Made by a program: the position numbers and the translations under genes | Shown: piece after piece, positions 6,559 to 14,976 of the stretch | Layout: every line of letters begins with the position of its first letter | How positions within the stretch are numbered: position 1 is the stretch's first letter | Assembly (NCBI GenBank): GCA_938039795.1 | Contig: CALHWU010000053.1 | Span: 1-15,035, forward strand | DNA: 15,035 nucleotides | From: an uncultured Muribaculaceae bacterium | Lineage (GTDB): Bacteria > Bacteroidota > Bacteroidia > Bacteroidales > Muribaculaceae | Reading direction: 5' to 3' | The notes under the pieces: generated by a model | What the model was told of the DNA's origin: nothing | Databases searched by the model: none | The model's input: only the letters and a program-made list of their open reading frames with translations

Positions 6559-8274
6559 ATGGCTGAGACTACTGACAAATGGATATGCCGCGAACTGATG
6601 TCGCTTCTGAAGGGATTCGGCGTCACAACCATTGTGGCATCTCCCGGCTCGCGCAACGCTCCGCTTCTAGTTGCGGCTGCCAAGGAAGACGGCATGACGA
6701 TAATTCCCGTCGCCGACGAACGTTCAGCCTCATTCATCGCACTCGGCCGGACAGCTATCAGCGACCGGCCGGTTGGAATCGTCTGCACTTCGGGTACAGC
6801 CGTGCTCAACTACGCCCCGGCTGTAGCGGAGGCTTTCTACAGAGCCTTGCCGCTTATAGTCATTTCGGCCGACAGACCGTCGGAGTGGATCGACCAGGAT
6901 GATTCGCAGACCATTCACCAGAATGGAGCGCTTGACAATTTTGTCAAAGGGAGCTACGATGTAGATGAATCGGCAACCGATACCGACAGATGGTATGCCA
7001 ACCGGATGATCAACGATGCACTGACCCTCGCGCTGAACGGTCGCCGGGGACCTGTACACATCAATGTCAGGCTCGACTCACCGCTCGGACGCATAACCAA
7101 TGAAGTCCATCCGTCACCGCGCAGGATCGCCATGCTCTGCCCGCGCGAGGATCTGACGGTAAGCGATGCCCGGGAATACGGTCGGCACCTCGCTTCGCCT
7201 CGCAGGGTAATGATAGTAGCTGGATTTCTCGCGCCTTCCAGCCGCCTCAATCAAGCCCTCGCGCGGCTTGCGCAACTGCCCAATTTCGTTGTGCTTACCG
7301 AGACTATAGCCAATCTTCACAGTCCGTTGTTCATCAACCGTATCGACACGACTTTGAGTCAGATGTCGGATGATGAACGCCGTGAACTCCGGCCCGACGT
7401 GGTGATCACTCTCGGCGGAGCGCTCGTAAGCCGCCATATCAAGGAATATATTCGCTCGCTGGACAATGTGGAACACTGGAGCGTAGGGCATACCCATACG
7501 ACGGTAGACTGTTTCCGTCATCTGTCACTCCGCATAGAGATGCGTCCGGAAGTGTTTTTTGAACAACTGGCATCGGCAATGCAGCCGCATCAGACGCCCT
7601 GCGATTATTCACGGAGATGGGAACTTCTCGCGCACAAAGCGGAAGCGACCCATCAGGCATACGTAGCCGCATCGCCCTGGAGCGACATGAAGGCATTCGC
7701 CACATTCATGCCGATGATACCGCGCGACGCCAATCTTCAGCTATCAAACGGCACCCCCGTCAGATATGCACAGCTGTTTGCCACGCGCGACTATCACCGG
7801 AGCGACTGCAACCGCGGCGTCAGCGGAATCGACGGATGTACATCCACCGCAATCGGCGCTGCAATGGCATATCCGGGGCATACAGTGCTGGTGACCGGCG
7901 ACATGTCGGCCCAATACGACATAGGAGCATTAGCCTACGCGTCGTTTGCCCCCCGACTGCGCATAATCGTGATGCGGAACGGCGGGGGAGCGATATTCAG
8001 ATTTGTGGAGTCGACAAGAAACCTCGACATCCTCGAACAATATGTCACGCACCCGCGACAGTTCCCGGCCCGGGAGATCGCCCGAGCCTACGGGCTCGAT
8101 TACTTCGAAGCCGCTGATGAAACCGCGCTGCGGACTGTCTTCGGCAAATTCATGGGAGCACCGCGGGCCGCACTGCTTGCCATTGACACCCCCGCCGAAG
8201 AAAGCGCGGCGGTGCTTCGCGACTATTTCAACCGTAAATCCAAGTATTCAAACACTAAAAACCAACAGATATGA
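6559..8274 (+). CDS. menD: 2-succinyl-5-enolpyruvyl-6-hydroxy-3-cyclohexene-1-carboxylate synthase
   Basis: The thiamine-diphosphate enzyme that joins isochorismate and 2-oxoglutarate to give SEPHCHC, the first committed step of menaquinone synthesis; cytosolic. The 571 residues are the usual length. Signatures are SPGSRNAPL (28-36) for isochorismate binding, DERSASFIALG with Glu54, which activates the ThDP ring, SGTAVLNYAPAVAEAFY, and the ThDP/Mg2+ segment GDMSAQYD with Asp448. The ATG at 6559 gives the expected short N-terminus. The stop overlaps menB by 4 nt (ATGA, 8271-8274). It heads the men operon, whereas related operons often have menF (isochorismate synthase) immediately before menD; none is present here. 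Confidence 0.97.
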   Translation: MAETTDKWICRELMSLLKGFGVTTIVASPGSRNAPLLVAAAKEDGMTIIPVADERSASFIALGRTAISDRPVGIVCTSGTAVLNYAPAVAEAFYRALPLIVISADRPSEWIDQDDSQTIHQNGALDNFVKGSYDVDESATDTDRWYANRMINDALTLALNGRRGPVHINVRLDSPLGRITNEVHPSPRRIAMLCPREDLTVSDAREYGRHLASPRRVMIVAGFLAPSSRLNQALARLAQLPNFVVLTETIANLHSPLFINRIDTTLSQMSDDERRELRPDVVITLGGALVSRHIKEYIRSLDNVEHWSVGHTHTTVDCFRHLSLRIEMRPEVFFEQLASAMQPHQTPCDYSRRWELLAHKAEATHQAYVAASPWSDMKAFATFMPMIPRDANLQLSNGTPVRYAQLFATRDYHRSDCNRGVSGIDGCTSTAIGAAMAYPGHTVLVTGDMSAQYDIGALAYASFAPRLRIIVMRNGGGAIFRFVESTRNLDILEQYVTHPRQFPAREIARAYGLDYFEAADETALRTVFGKFMGAPRAALLAIDTPAEESAAVLRDYFNRKSKYSNTKNQQI

Positions 8275-9089
8275 GAGACTGGAAAACGATAAAAAAATAT
8301 GAAGACATACTCTTCGAACAGCTTGGCGGCATAGCAAAAATCACTATCAACCGCCCGAAGGTCTACAATGCCTTCAGGCCACAGACCAACATGGAGATGC
8401 TCGACGCCATGGCCTACTGCCGGGAATGCCCCGAAATAGGTGTGATCATACTGACAGGCGCCGGCGACAAGGCATTCTGTTCGGGCGGCGACCAGAATGT
8501 CAAGGGGACTGGAGGCTATATCGATGCCAACGGCGTGCCCCGTCTTAATGTGCTTGACCTGCATAAGGCGATCCGTTCTATCCCCAAGCCCGTGATCGCC
8601 ATGGTCAACGGCTATGCGATCGGTGGAGGCAACGTGCTGCAGGTTGTCTGCGATCTGACGATAGCCTCGGAAAACGCCCGGTTCGGCCAGACGGGCCCGA
8701 AAGTGGGTAGTTTCGACGCAGGCTTCGGATCATCGTATCTCGCACGGTGTGTGGGTCAGAAGAAGGCGCGGGAAATATGGTTTCTTTGCAGACAGTATAC
8801 CGCCCGGGAAGCCGAAGAAATGGGTATGGTCAACAAGGTGGTGCCCTTCGAAAGGCTGGAGGACGAGACAGTGGAATGGTGCGAGACGATTCTCAAACGA
8901 AGCCCCATGGCCATACGTATGATCAAGCGGGCCCTCAATGCCGAGCTCGACGGACAGAGGGGACTGATGGAATTTGCAGGAGATGCCACATTGCTCTACT
9001 ATCTCATGGAAGAGGCACAGGAGGGGAAAAACGCATTTCTTGAGAAACGCGATCCCGACTTCGGACAATTCCCCAAATTCCCCGGATAA
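8271..9089 (+). CDS. menB: 1,4-dihydroxy-2-naphthoyl-CoA synthase
   Basis: A crotonase-fold enzyme of 272 residues that closes the second ring of the quinone, converting o-succinylbenzoyl-CoA to DHNA-CoA. Visible are the INRPKVYNAFRP start of the fold, the CSGGDQ oxyanion-hole region, NGYAIGGGN, and QTGPKVGSFD with Asp149. Gln140, Gly142 and Trp170 occupy the positions of E. coli Gln154, Gly156 and Trp184 (constant offset of 14), which bind the bicarbonate cofactor. This therefore looks like a type I, bicarbonate-dependent MenB, not the Asp-containing type II. The gene overlaps menD by 4 nt and is followed by menC after 2 nt. Confidence 0.98.
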   Translation: MRDWKTIKKYEDILFEQLGGIAKITINRPKVYNAFRPQTNMEMLDAMAYCRECPEIGVIILTGAGDKAFCSGGDQNVKGTGGYIDANGVPRLNVLDLHKAIRSIPKPVIAMVNGYAIGGGNVLQVVCDLTIASENARFGQTGPKVGSFDAGFGSSYLARCVGQKKAREIWFLCRQYTAREAEEMGMVNKVVPFERLEDETVEWCETILKRSPMAIRMIKRALNAELDGQRGLMEFAGDATLLYYLMEEAQEGKNAFLEKRDPDFGQFPKFPG

Positions 9090-9091
9090 GA

Positions 9092-10132
9092 ATGCTTAAA
9101 GCATCATTCATCCCCTATACTCTGCGTTTCGCCTTTGAAGCGATAACCTCGCGCGAACACATGTTCGCCAAGCAGACCTATTTTATAAAAATATGGGACG
9201 ACGAACATCCGGAGGCGACAGGTGTGGGAGAGTGCGCACTGTTTCGCGGTCTGAGCTACGATGACCGGCCGGATTATACGTCGGTCCTGTCAAGGGTGTG
9301 CGATGAAATCCATCTTTTCGATTCTGAGTCTTTTAAGGATTATCCCTCAATTGTTTTCGGAGTCGAGACCGCTCTTGCCGATCTCCGTAATGGAGGACAC
9401 ATGCTTCCGTTTCCTTCCGACTGGACTGATGGGCGGCGAGGCCTGCCGATAAACGGTCTGGTATGGATGGGGACAGCGGAAGAGATGGAGCGGCGCGCCG
9501 CAGAGAAGATAGATGAGGGATTCAGATGCGTGAAGCTCAAGATAGGAGGCTGTGATTTTGAAAGCGAATTCCGTATTCTTGACCGGTTAAGACATCGTTT
9601 CGGCCCGGAAAAGCTTGAGATCCGACTGGATGCAAACGGGGCTTTCAAAGCTGATGACGCTCTCGACCGGCTCCGCCGCCTCGCTGCGCTCGACATACAT
9701 TCGATAGAACAGCCAGTGGCCGCACATCAGTGGGATGCGATGCGCATGATCTGCGCGGATTCGCCGGTCGATATCGCACTTGACGAAGAACTCATAGGAA
9801 TAGTTGACGACACTGGCCGCCAACAGATGCTTGAGGCAATTCACCCCGCATATATCATTCTCAAACCAGCCCTTTGCGGCGGCTTTTCAGGCAGTGAAAG
9901 CTGGATTAAGGCCGCCGCCGAGGAGGGTGTGAAATGGTGGGTGACTTCAGCTCTCGAATCCAACATAGGACTGAATGCTCTCGCCCAATGGGTGGCCACG
10001 CTGCATACAGAGATGCCATCCGGACTTGGGACAGGGCAGCTGTATACCAACAACTTCAGGTCGGCGGTGAGACGCAGAGGTCCGATGCTTTACTTTAATC
10101 CTGACGTAGCTCCTGAACGTCCAGAAATATGA
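9092..10132 (+). CDS. menC: o-Succinylbenzoate synthase
   Basis: An enolase-superfamily enzyme of 346 residues that dehydrates SHCHC to o-succinylbenzoate. The catalytic set is complete: the KxK pair Lys148/Lys150 (VKLKIGG), metal ligands Asp180 (LDANGAF), Glu206 (IEQPV) and Asp231 (ALDEEL), and the second Lys258 (ILKPAL). An N-terminal capping domain covers about residues 1-110 and the barrel the rest. It starts 2 nt after the menB stop and overlaps menE by 4 nt (10129-10132). Enolase-superfamily members are easily misnamed as N-acylamino-acid racemases or epimerases, but the men context settles this one. Confidence 0.95.
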   Translation: MLKASFIPYTLRFAFEAITSREHMFAKQTYFIKIWDDEHPEATGVGECALFRGLSYDDRPDYTSVLSRVCDEIHLFDSESFKDYPSIVFGVETALADLRNGGHMLPFPSDWTDGRRGLPINGLVWMGTAEEMERRAAEKIDEGFRCVKLKIGGCDFESEFRILDRLRHRFGPEKLEIRLDANGAFKADDALDRLRRLAALDIHSIEQPVAAHQWDAMRMICADSPVDIALDEELIGIVDDTGRQQMLEAIHPAYIILKPALCGGFSGSESWIKAAAEEGVKWWVTSALESNIGLNALAQWVATLHTEMPSGLGTGQLYTNNFRSAVRRRGPMLYFNPDVAPERPEI

Positions 10133-11100
10133 GAAAGCAATGTCGCATCACTGACCCCGAGGAAATCTGTAGGGATTTTATTGAAGAATGGCACGACGGG
10201 AGCAAGGATTATATCATGGCGAGAACTTCCGGCTCGACAGGCAAGCCCAAAAATATCCGTCTGTTGAAGTCAGACATGGAGACGTCGGCGCGCGCTACCT
10301 GCCGATATTTCGGGATCAACAGCAATTCCCTTCTCGCATGCCCGCTGTCGCCTGAATATATCGCAGGCAAAATGATGATCGTAAGAGCTATGGTTTCCGG
10401 GGCGCGGCTCGTTGTCGAATCTCCATCCAATTCTCCTCTAAGACAGTGGCGGTATGGTCGCCCCGATCTTACGGCTGTAGTCCCGTCGCAGATCGACGGA
10501 TTGCTTGAAAACACTGGTGGGGAGCTCGGATCTGTAATAGTCGGGGGCTCGCCGGTCACCGATTCACAAGAGAGAGTCATGGTCGGTTCGGGTGTCGATT
10601 TTTATGCGACATACGGTATGACAGAGACGTGCAGCCACGTAGCTCTGCGAAAAGCGGGGGAGTCGAAGTTCGAGGCGCTGCCCGGTTTCAGATTCACGAC
10701 GGATCAGCGTGGATGTCTAGTCATAAAATCGGAAACGATGTCGTTCGGACACCTGATTACTAACGATATCGTCACGCTTCATGACGACTGTCATTTTCAG
10801 TGGAAAGGCCGCTTCGACAATGTGATCATATCAGGGGGTATCAAGCTTTTCCCGGAAGAGATCGAGCGGGAGATCGCGCCGTTTGTCATCGGTCATGACT
10901 TCTTCATCACCTCCCGTCCTTCAGACCGCTGGGGTGAAGAGCTCGTGATGATCATTGAGGGCGACGGGCTGGATACGGAAGCTCTCGACAGAGAGCTTTC
11001 TCTCAACATCGACCACAAGCATAAACCGAAAGCATATATCTTGAAAAAGTCTCTCCAGCGGACTGAAACGGGCAAATTGTTGCGCCGTCTCACAAAATAA
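10129..11100 (+). CDS. menE: o-Succinylbenzoate-CoA ligase, compact form
   Basis: An ANL-superfamily adenylating enzyme that activates o-succinylbenzoate with ATP and CoA, giving MenB its substrate. Motifs are the P-loop TSGSTGKPK (33-41), YGMTET (162-167), GRFDNVIISGGIKLFPEEIE leading into the C-terminal domain, and TETGKLLR with the catalytic Lys316. At 323 residues it is much shorter than the roughly 450-500 of proteobacterial and Gram-positive MenE. The P-loop lies only about 30 residues from the start, so most of the N-terminal subdomain is missing. The start is fixed by the ATGA overlap with menC, so this is not an annotation artefact. Intact core motifs argue for function. It is the last men gene here; the thioesterase step and menA must lie elsewhere. 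Confidence 0.93.
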   Translation: MRKQCRITDPEEICRDFIEEWHDGSKDYIMARTSGSTGKPKNIRLLKSDMETSARATCRYFGINSNSLLACPLSPEYIAGKMMIVRAMVSGARLVVESPSNSPLRQWRYGRPDLTAVVPSQIDGLLENTGGELGSVIVGGSPVTDSQERVMVGSGVDFYATYGMTETCSHVALRKAGESKFEALPGFRFTTDQRGCLVIKSETMSFGHLITNDIVTLHDDCHFQWKGRFDNVIISGGIKLFPEEIEREIAPFVIGHDFFITSRPSDRWGEELVMIIEGDGLDTEALDRELSLNIDHKHKPKAYILKKSLQRTETGKLLRRLTK

Positions 11101-11132
11101 TTTTTCTTTGCGGAAGTATTTTTATACTTTTG
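11101..11132 (+). promoter_or_regulatory. Candidate promoter for sppA-lpxK-pnp-thiL
   Basis: TACTTTTG (11125-11132) matches the TAnnTTTG -7 box. At 19-20 nt upstream the sequence is TTTT (one mismatch to TTTG); an exact TTTG at 11107-11110 is only 14 nt away, which is short. Transcription would start near 11139, with a leader of about 30 nt. No terminator hairpin for the men operon is visible in this gap. Confidence 0.5.
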
Positions 11133-11170
11133 TAGATAATTCTTAAACAACAATATTAATCTTCAATCTG

Positions 11171-12937
11171 ATGAAGCAGTTCTTTATAAGTATGCTCGGA
11201 GCATTGGCCGGAATATGGATCTCGATATTCCTCTTCGGATTGCTTGGCCTAATAACGATCGGTGTTATCGCGGCCTCTTCGGCCAATGATAAAGCTGTGG
11301 TGAACGTGGAAAAACACAGCATTCTGAAAGTCAGTCTCTCCGGTGAGATCACCGACCGCAAGCAGCCTGTGAATTTCATGGACGAGATCACTGGCGACGC
11401 GCCCAAGCGTACCGCTTTGAATTCGTTAGTAGCGGCCATAGCAAAAGCTGCATCTGACGACGACATTGAAGGTATCTATCTCGACTGTTCAGGCATTTCG
11501 GCAGGGATGGCTCAACTCCAGGCCATCCGTCAGGCGCTTGTAAAGTTCAAGGAAAGCGGCAAATGGATATATGCCTATGCCGATTCATATGCCCAGGGAG
11601 ATTACTTCGTCGCTACGGCGGCCGACAGCCTGTTCATAAACCCTATCGGCATGGCCGACATACACGGACTCTCGGCCACGACAATGTATTTTAAGGATCT
11701 GCTTGACAAGATAGGAGTAGACGTTCAGGTTGTGAAAGTAGGCACTTACAAGAGCGCTGTCGAACCGTTCATCCTCAACCAGAGCAGCGAGGCCAATGCG
11801 AAACAGCAACAAGCATATCTCGGCAATATCTGGAACGAAGTGGCAGGAAAAATCGCCGAAGGGCGCGGAGTGGATATCGCGACAGTCAACTCGTGGGCTG
11901 ACAGCTATACATTTTCGCTTGAAACAACCGCTCTGATCGAACGCCGGATTGTTGACCGATCGATGTACCGTCATGAGATGAAGCAGATGCTTACAGACGT
12001 CACTGGCATTGAGTCCGACGACGATCCGCGCCTTGTCGATGCTCTGGATTACGCAGCCGCCAAGGCTTCTGAAAATCGAAAGGGCGACAAGACCATAGCC
12101 GTGTTATATGCCGTCGGCGACATAACCGAGTCAGGTAGCGGTGGCATCGAATCCGACAATCTTGTGCCTCAGATCCTTGATCTCGCTGAAGAATCAGATA
12201 TCGACGGCCTAATCCTGCGAGTAAATTCTGGTGGCGGCAGCGCGTACGCATCCGAACAGATATGGGAGGCCCTTGAACAGTTCAAATCCATCACGGGCAA
12301 GCCATATTACGTATCAATGGGCGATGTTGCAGCCTCCGGCGGCTATTATATCTCTTGCGGTGCCGACCGTATATACGCCGAACCTGTCACGCTCACGGGC
12401 TCTATCGGCATCTTCGGTCTGATTCCCGATGCCCATAAACTCCTCAACGACAAGATTGGTATCCACACAACCACGGTCGCCACAAACCAAGGCCAGTTCC
12501 CCGGGATCCTGAATGCCATGACCACCGATCAGCGCAATGCCATGCAGAGCTATGTCGACCGAGGCTATGAACTGTTTGTGAAGAGGTGTGCTGAAGGTCG
12601 CGGTATCTCCGTCGATTCCATCAAAGCCATTGCTGAGGGCCGTGTATGGGATGGACTTGAAGCATCCAGAATCGGCCTCGTCGACAAGCTTGGCGGACTT
12701 GACATGGCCTTGACAGATATGGCCGCCGAACTCGATGCCGCCGACAGCTATAAAGTAAAGGGATATCCTGATCTTAAGCTCAAATGGTGGGAAGAGGTGC
12801 TTGACATGAACAATAATCTCAAAATTTCGATGGTAGAGAAAGAACTCGGAGAGTTCGCGCCGCTTTACCGAATGGCACGCGGATGCGCTGACATGTCGGC
12901 CTTACAATGCCGGATGGACTATATAATGATTCAATAG
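11171..12937 (+). CDS. sppA: Signal peptide peptidase SppA, 67K type (protease IV)
   Basis: A membrane-anchored serine protease of 588 residues that degrades signal peptides left after protein export. One N-terminal transmembrane helix spans about residues 4-36. It is followed by two tandem S49 domains, as in E. coli SppA: the N-terminal domain carries the general-base Lys194 (TYKSAVEPF) and the C-terminal domain the nucleophile Ser389 (AASGGYYISCGAD). Both catalytic residues are present, so the enzyme should be active; family members form a tetrameric dome on the periplasmic face. The gene begins 70 nt after menE, beyond a promoter-like sequence, and is followed by lpxK after 39 nt. Its stop codon lies inside a 16-bp tandem duplication. 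Confidence 0.96.
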   Translation: MKQFFISMLGALAGIWISIFLFGLLGLITIGVIAASSANDKAVVNVEKHSILKVSLSGEITDRKQPVNFMDEITGDAPKRTALNSLVAAIAKAASDDDIEGIYLDCSGISAGMAQLQAIRQALVKFKESGKWIYAYADSYAQGDYFVATAADSLFINPIGMADIHGLSATTMYFKDLLDKIGVDVQVVKVGTYKSAVEPFILNQSSEANAKQQQAYLGNIWNEVAGKIAEGRGVDIATVNSWADSYTFSLETTALIERRIVDRSMYRHEMKQMLTDVTGIESDDDPRLVDALDYAAAKASENRKGDKTIAVLYAVGDITESGSGGIESDNLVPQILDLAEESDIDGLILRVNSGGGSAYASEQIWEALEQFKSITGKPYYVSMGDVAASGGYYISCGADRIYAEPVTLTGSIGIFGLIPDAHKLLNDKIGIHTTTVATNQGQFPGILNAMTTDQRNAMQSYVDRGYELFVKRCAEGRGISVDSIKAIAEGRVWDGLEASRIGLVDKLGGLDMALTDMAAELDAADSYKVKGYPDLKLKWWEEVLDMNNNLKISMVEKELGEFAPLYRMARGCADMSALQCRMDYIMIQ

Positions 12938-12954
12938 AATAATGATTCAATAGA
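12923..12954 (+). repeat. Perfect 16-bp tandem duplication across the sppA stop
   Basis: ATAATGATTCAATAGA occurs at 12923-12938 and again, directly abutting, at 12939-12954. The first copy encodes the last sppA residues and its TAG stop; the second is non-coding spacer before lpxK. It probably arose by replication slippage. Confidence 0.9.
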
Positions 12955-12976
12955 CAAGAATTCTCGACAGTACGCC

Positions 12977-14086
12977 ATGGCCAGAAGAAAAGGTCTGATA
13001 CCGTTTCTATTTCTTTATCCCCTCTCGTTGCTTTACGGGTTGGGGGTGGCTGTGCGTAATATGATGTTTGACAAAGGGATCCTCAAACAGCATAAGTTCA
13101 ACATCCCTGTAATAGTTGTCGGCAACCTCACTGTCGGGGGAGCCGGCAAGACCCCTCACGCCGAACATATCATCGGTATGCTCAAAAGCGATTATCGCAT
13201 CGGTCTGTTGAGCCGCGGATACAAACGCAACACCAAAGGCTTTGTACTGGCAGGGGATAATTCACGTCCGCAGGATATTGGCGACGAACCATATCAGATG
13301 TATCGGAAATTCAGACATGATGGTGTGATGGTAGCTGTTTGCGAAAGCCGCGTCAGAGGGATAGAGACCATGCTTGAACTCAATCCGTCTCTCAATCTGA
13401 TAGTGCTTGATGATGCTTTCCAGCACCGATACGTGAAACCTTCTATTTCAGTGTTGCTTACTGAGCACAGTCGTCCTGTCTACAACGATGCTTTGCTCCC
13501 TTACGGTCGACTCCGCGAGCCGGCCAGAGCCATAGACCGTGCCGATGTAGTGGTGATGACCAAGTGTCCTGACGATATGAAACCTGTTGATTTCCGTATC
13601 TTCAAGGAAACATTCAACCTTTTTCCGTTTCAGAAACTCCTCTTCACTCGCTATAAATACCTGCCTCCCAAAGCCCTTTTCCCTGAAAATGTCAGTGAGG
13701 AATCGATCCTGAAGCTTGACACCCTTACGCGTGAAGACACGCTGCTGGCCGTGACAGGAGTGGCTAATCCGAGACCCTTCATACGCTATCTGCGCAAGCA
13801 TTATTGTGCGAAAGTGAAAATACTCCGGTTTGATGATCATCATAATTTCACGAATTCCGACATGCAGTCGATACTTCGCAAATTCAAGACAATGGAAGGC
13901 AGGCATAAATTTGTAGTCACGACTGAAAAAGATGCCGTAAGACTTGCCAATAATCCATATTTTCCTCCTCAACTGAGAGGGTTCTCCTATTACATCCCGA
14001 TTGCAGTTGAGCAGATCCCATCAGGCGATCCACCTCTCGAAAGCATTCTGCGGCAGCTGCTGCGCAATCAGGGGAGTATCCGATAG
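12977..14086 (+). CDS. lpxK: Tetraacyldisaccharide 4'-kinase
   Basis: Phosphorylates the 4' position of the lipid A disaccharide precursor at the cytoplasmic face of the inner membrane, the sixth step of lipid A synthesis. The 369 residues begin with a hydrophobic membrane-associating segment (7-25). Then come the Walker A-like loop VGGAGKTPH (53-61), LSRGYKR (78-84), GDEPYQM, LDDAFQHR (144-151, usually LDDGFQHR) and the DHHNF motif with His288/His289. It sits between sppA and a nucleoside phosphorylase gene on the same strand. It shows the organism is Gram-negative with lipid A; Bacteroidales often later remove the 4'-phosphate with LpxF. Confidence 0.96.
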   Translation: MARRKGLIPFLFLYPLSLLYGLGVAVRNMMFDKGILKQHKFNIPVIVVGNLTVGGAGKTPHAEHIIGMLKSDYRIGLLSRGYKRNTKGFVLAGDNSRPQDIGDEPYQMYRKFRHDGVMVAVCESRVRGIETMLELNPSLNLIVLDDAFQHRYVKPSISVLLTEHSRPVYNDALLPYGRLREPARAIDRADVVVMTKCPDDMKPVDFRIFKETFNLFPFQKLLFTRYKYLPPKALFPENVSEESILKLDTLTREDTLLAVTGVANPRPFIRYLRKHYCAKVKILRFDDHHNFTNSDMQSILRKFKTMEGRHKFVVTTEKDAVRLANNPYFPPQLRGFSYYIPIAVEQIPSGDPPLESILRQLLRNQGSIR

Positions 14087-14095
14087 ATACTGAAC

Positions 14096-14127
14096 TTTGA
14101 CCGGTCGCCAGTCATTATATAAATATC
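14096..14127 (+). promoter_or_regulatory. Weak promoter-like sequence before the nucleoside phosphorylase gene
   Basis: A TTTG (14096-14099) is followed after 20 nt by TAAATATC (14120-14127), which keeps the TA of the -7 box but has mismatches in the TTTG half. It might give pnp and thiL a secondary start; evidence is thin. Confidence 0.25.
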
Positions 14128-14156
14128 ATTACGCCAACATCAACCATTATTCAATT

Positions 14157-14972
14157 ATGATAGAGACAATCAAACAGACAGCTGACTACATCAGAAGCAA
14201 AGCAGGCGAGGTGCCGGAGACAGCCATAATCCTCGGAACCGGTCTCGGAGCCCTCGTAGACCATATAACCGACAAGAAATACCTTCCCTATAAGGAGATT
14301 CCTAATTTCCCGGTATCCACAGTGGAGGGACATAGCGGCAACCTTATTTTCGGCCGTCTCGGCAGCCGTCAGGTCATAGCTATGCAGGGACGCTTCCATT
14401 ATTACGAAGGCTATGACATGAAGCAGGTCACGTTCCCGATAAGAGTTATGAAAGAGCTTGGAGTAAAGACCCTTTTTGTCAGCAACGCTGCCGGCGGCAT
14501 GAACAAGGAGTTTCGTGTCGGTGACATAATGATCATAACCGACCACATCAATCTTTTCCCTGAAAACCCTCTGCGCGGCAAGAATTATGAAGTCCTCGGG
14601 CCTCGTTTCCCGGCTATGACCGAGGCCTACGACAAGCAGCTGATCGCAGCCGCTGAAGATATCGCCAGCGGCAAGGGTATCCGTGTGATGAAAGGCGTAT
14701 ATGTCGGCACTCAGGGGCCGACTTTCGAGACTCCCGCCGAATATGAATTTTTCCGGATTATTGGTGGCGACGCTGTCGGCATGTCGACCGTGCCGGAAGT
14801 CATTGTGGCGAATCATGCAGGTATGAGAGTGTTCGGCGTATCGGTTATCACTGATCTTGGAGGCAAGGACGTAACTGATGTCCCTACCCATGAAGAAGTG
14901 CAGAAAGCCGCAGAGGCCGCCCAGCCCAATATGATGGAGATAATGCGCGAACTGATAGAGCGGGAGGGCTGA
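14157..14972 (+). CDS. Purine nucleoside phosphorylase (trimeric, PNP/MTAP family)
   Basis: Phosphorolyses purine nucleosides to free base and ribose-1-phosphate for purine salvage. The ATG at 14157 gives 271 residues, matching the family; the frame could run back to a TTG at 14097, but that adds 20 unlike residues. Motifs: GTGLG (27-31) in the phosphate loop, GHSG (58-61), GRFHYYEGY with Arg79, His81 and Glu84, SNAAGG, and GPTFETPAEY with Glu191, equivalent to the base-binding Glu201 of human PNP. VGMSTVPEV follows. ITDLGG places Asp233 where typical 6-oxopurine PNPs have Asn (human Asn243), so substrate preference may differ. It follows lpxK by 70 nt, and thiL begins 4 nt after its stop. 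Confidence 0.93.
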   Translation: MIETIKQTADYIRSKAGEVPETAIILGTGLGALVDHITDKKYLPYKEIPNFPVSTVEGHSGNLIFGRLGSRQVIAMQGRFHYYEGYDMKQVTFPIRVMKELGVKTLFVSNAAGGMNKEFRVGDIMIITDHINLFPENPLRGKNYEVLGPRFPAMTEAYDKQLIAAAEDIASGKGIRVMKGVYVGTQGPTFETPAEYEFFRIIGGDAVGMSTVPEVIVANHAGMRVFGVSVITDLGGKDVTDVPTHEEVQKAAEAAQPNMMEIMRELIEREG

Positions 14973-14976
14973 GAGG

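Noticed and set aside
14097..14156. A TTG start adding 20 residues to the nucleoside phosphorylase
   Set aside because: The added residues are unlike the family N-terminus; the ATG at 14157 gives the usual length.
14151..14891. A 246-residue minus-strand open frame antisense to the phosphorylase gene
   Set aside because: It lies entirely within a gene with clear family motifs and has no recognisable motif of its own.
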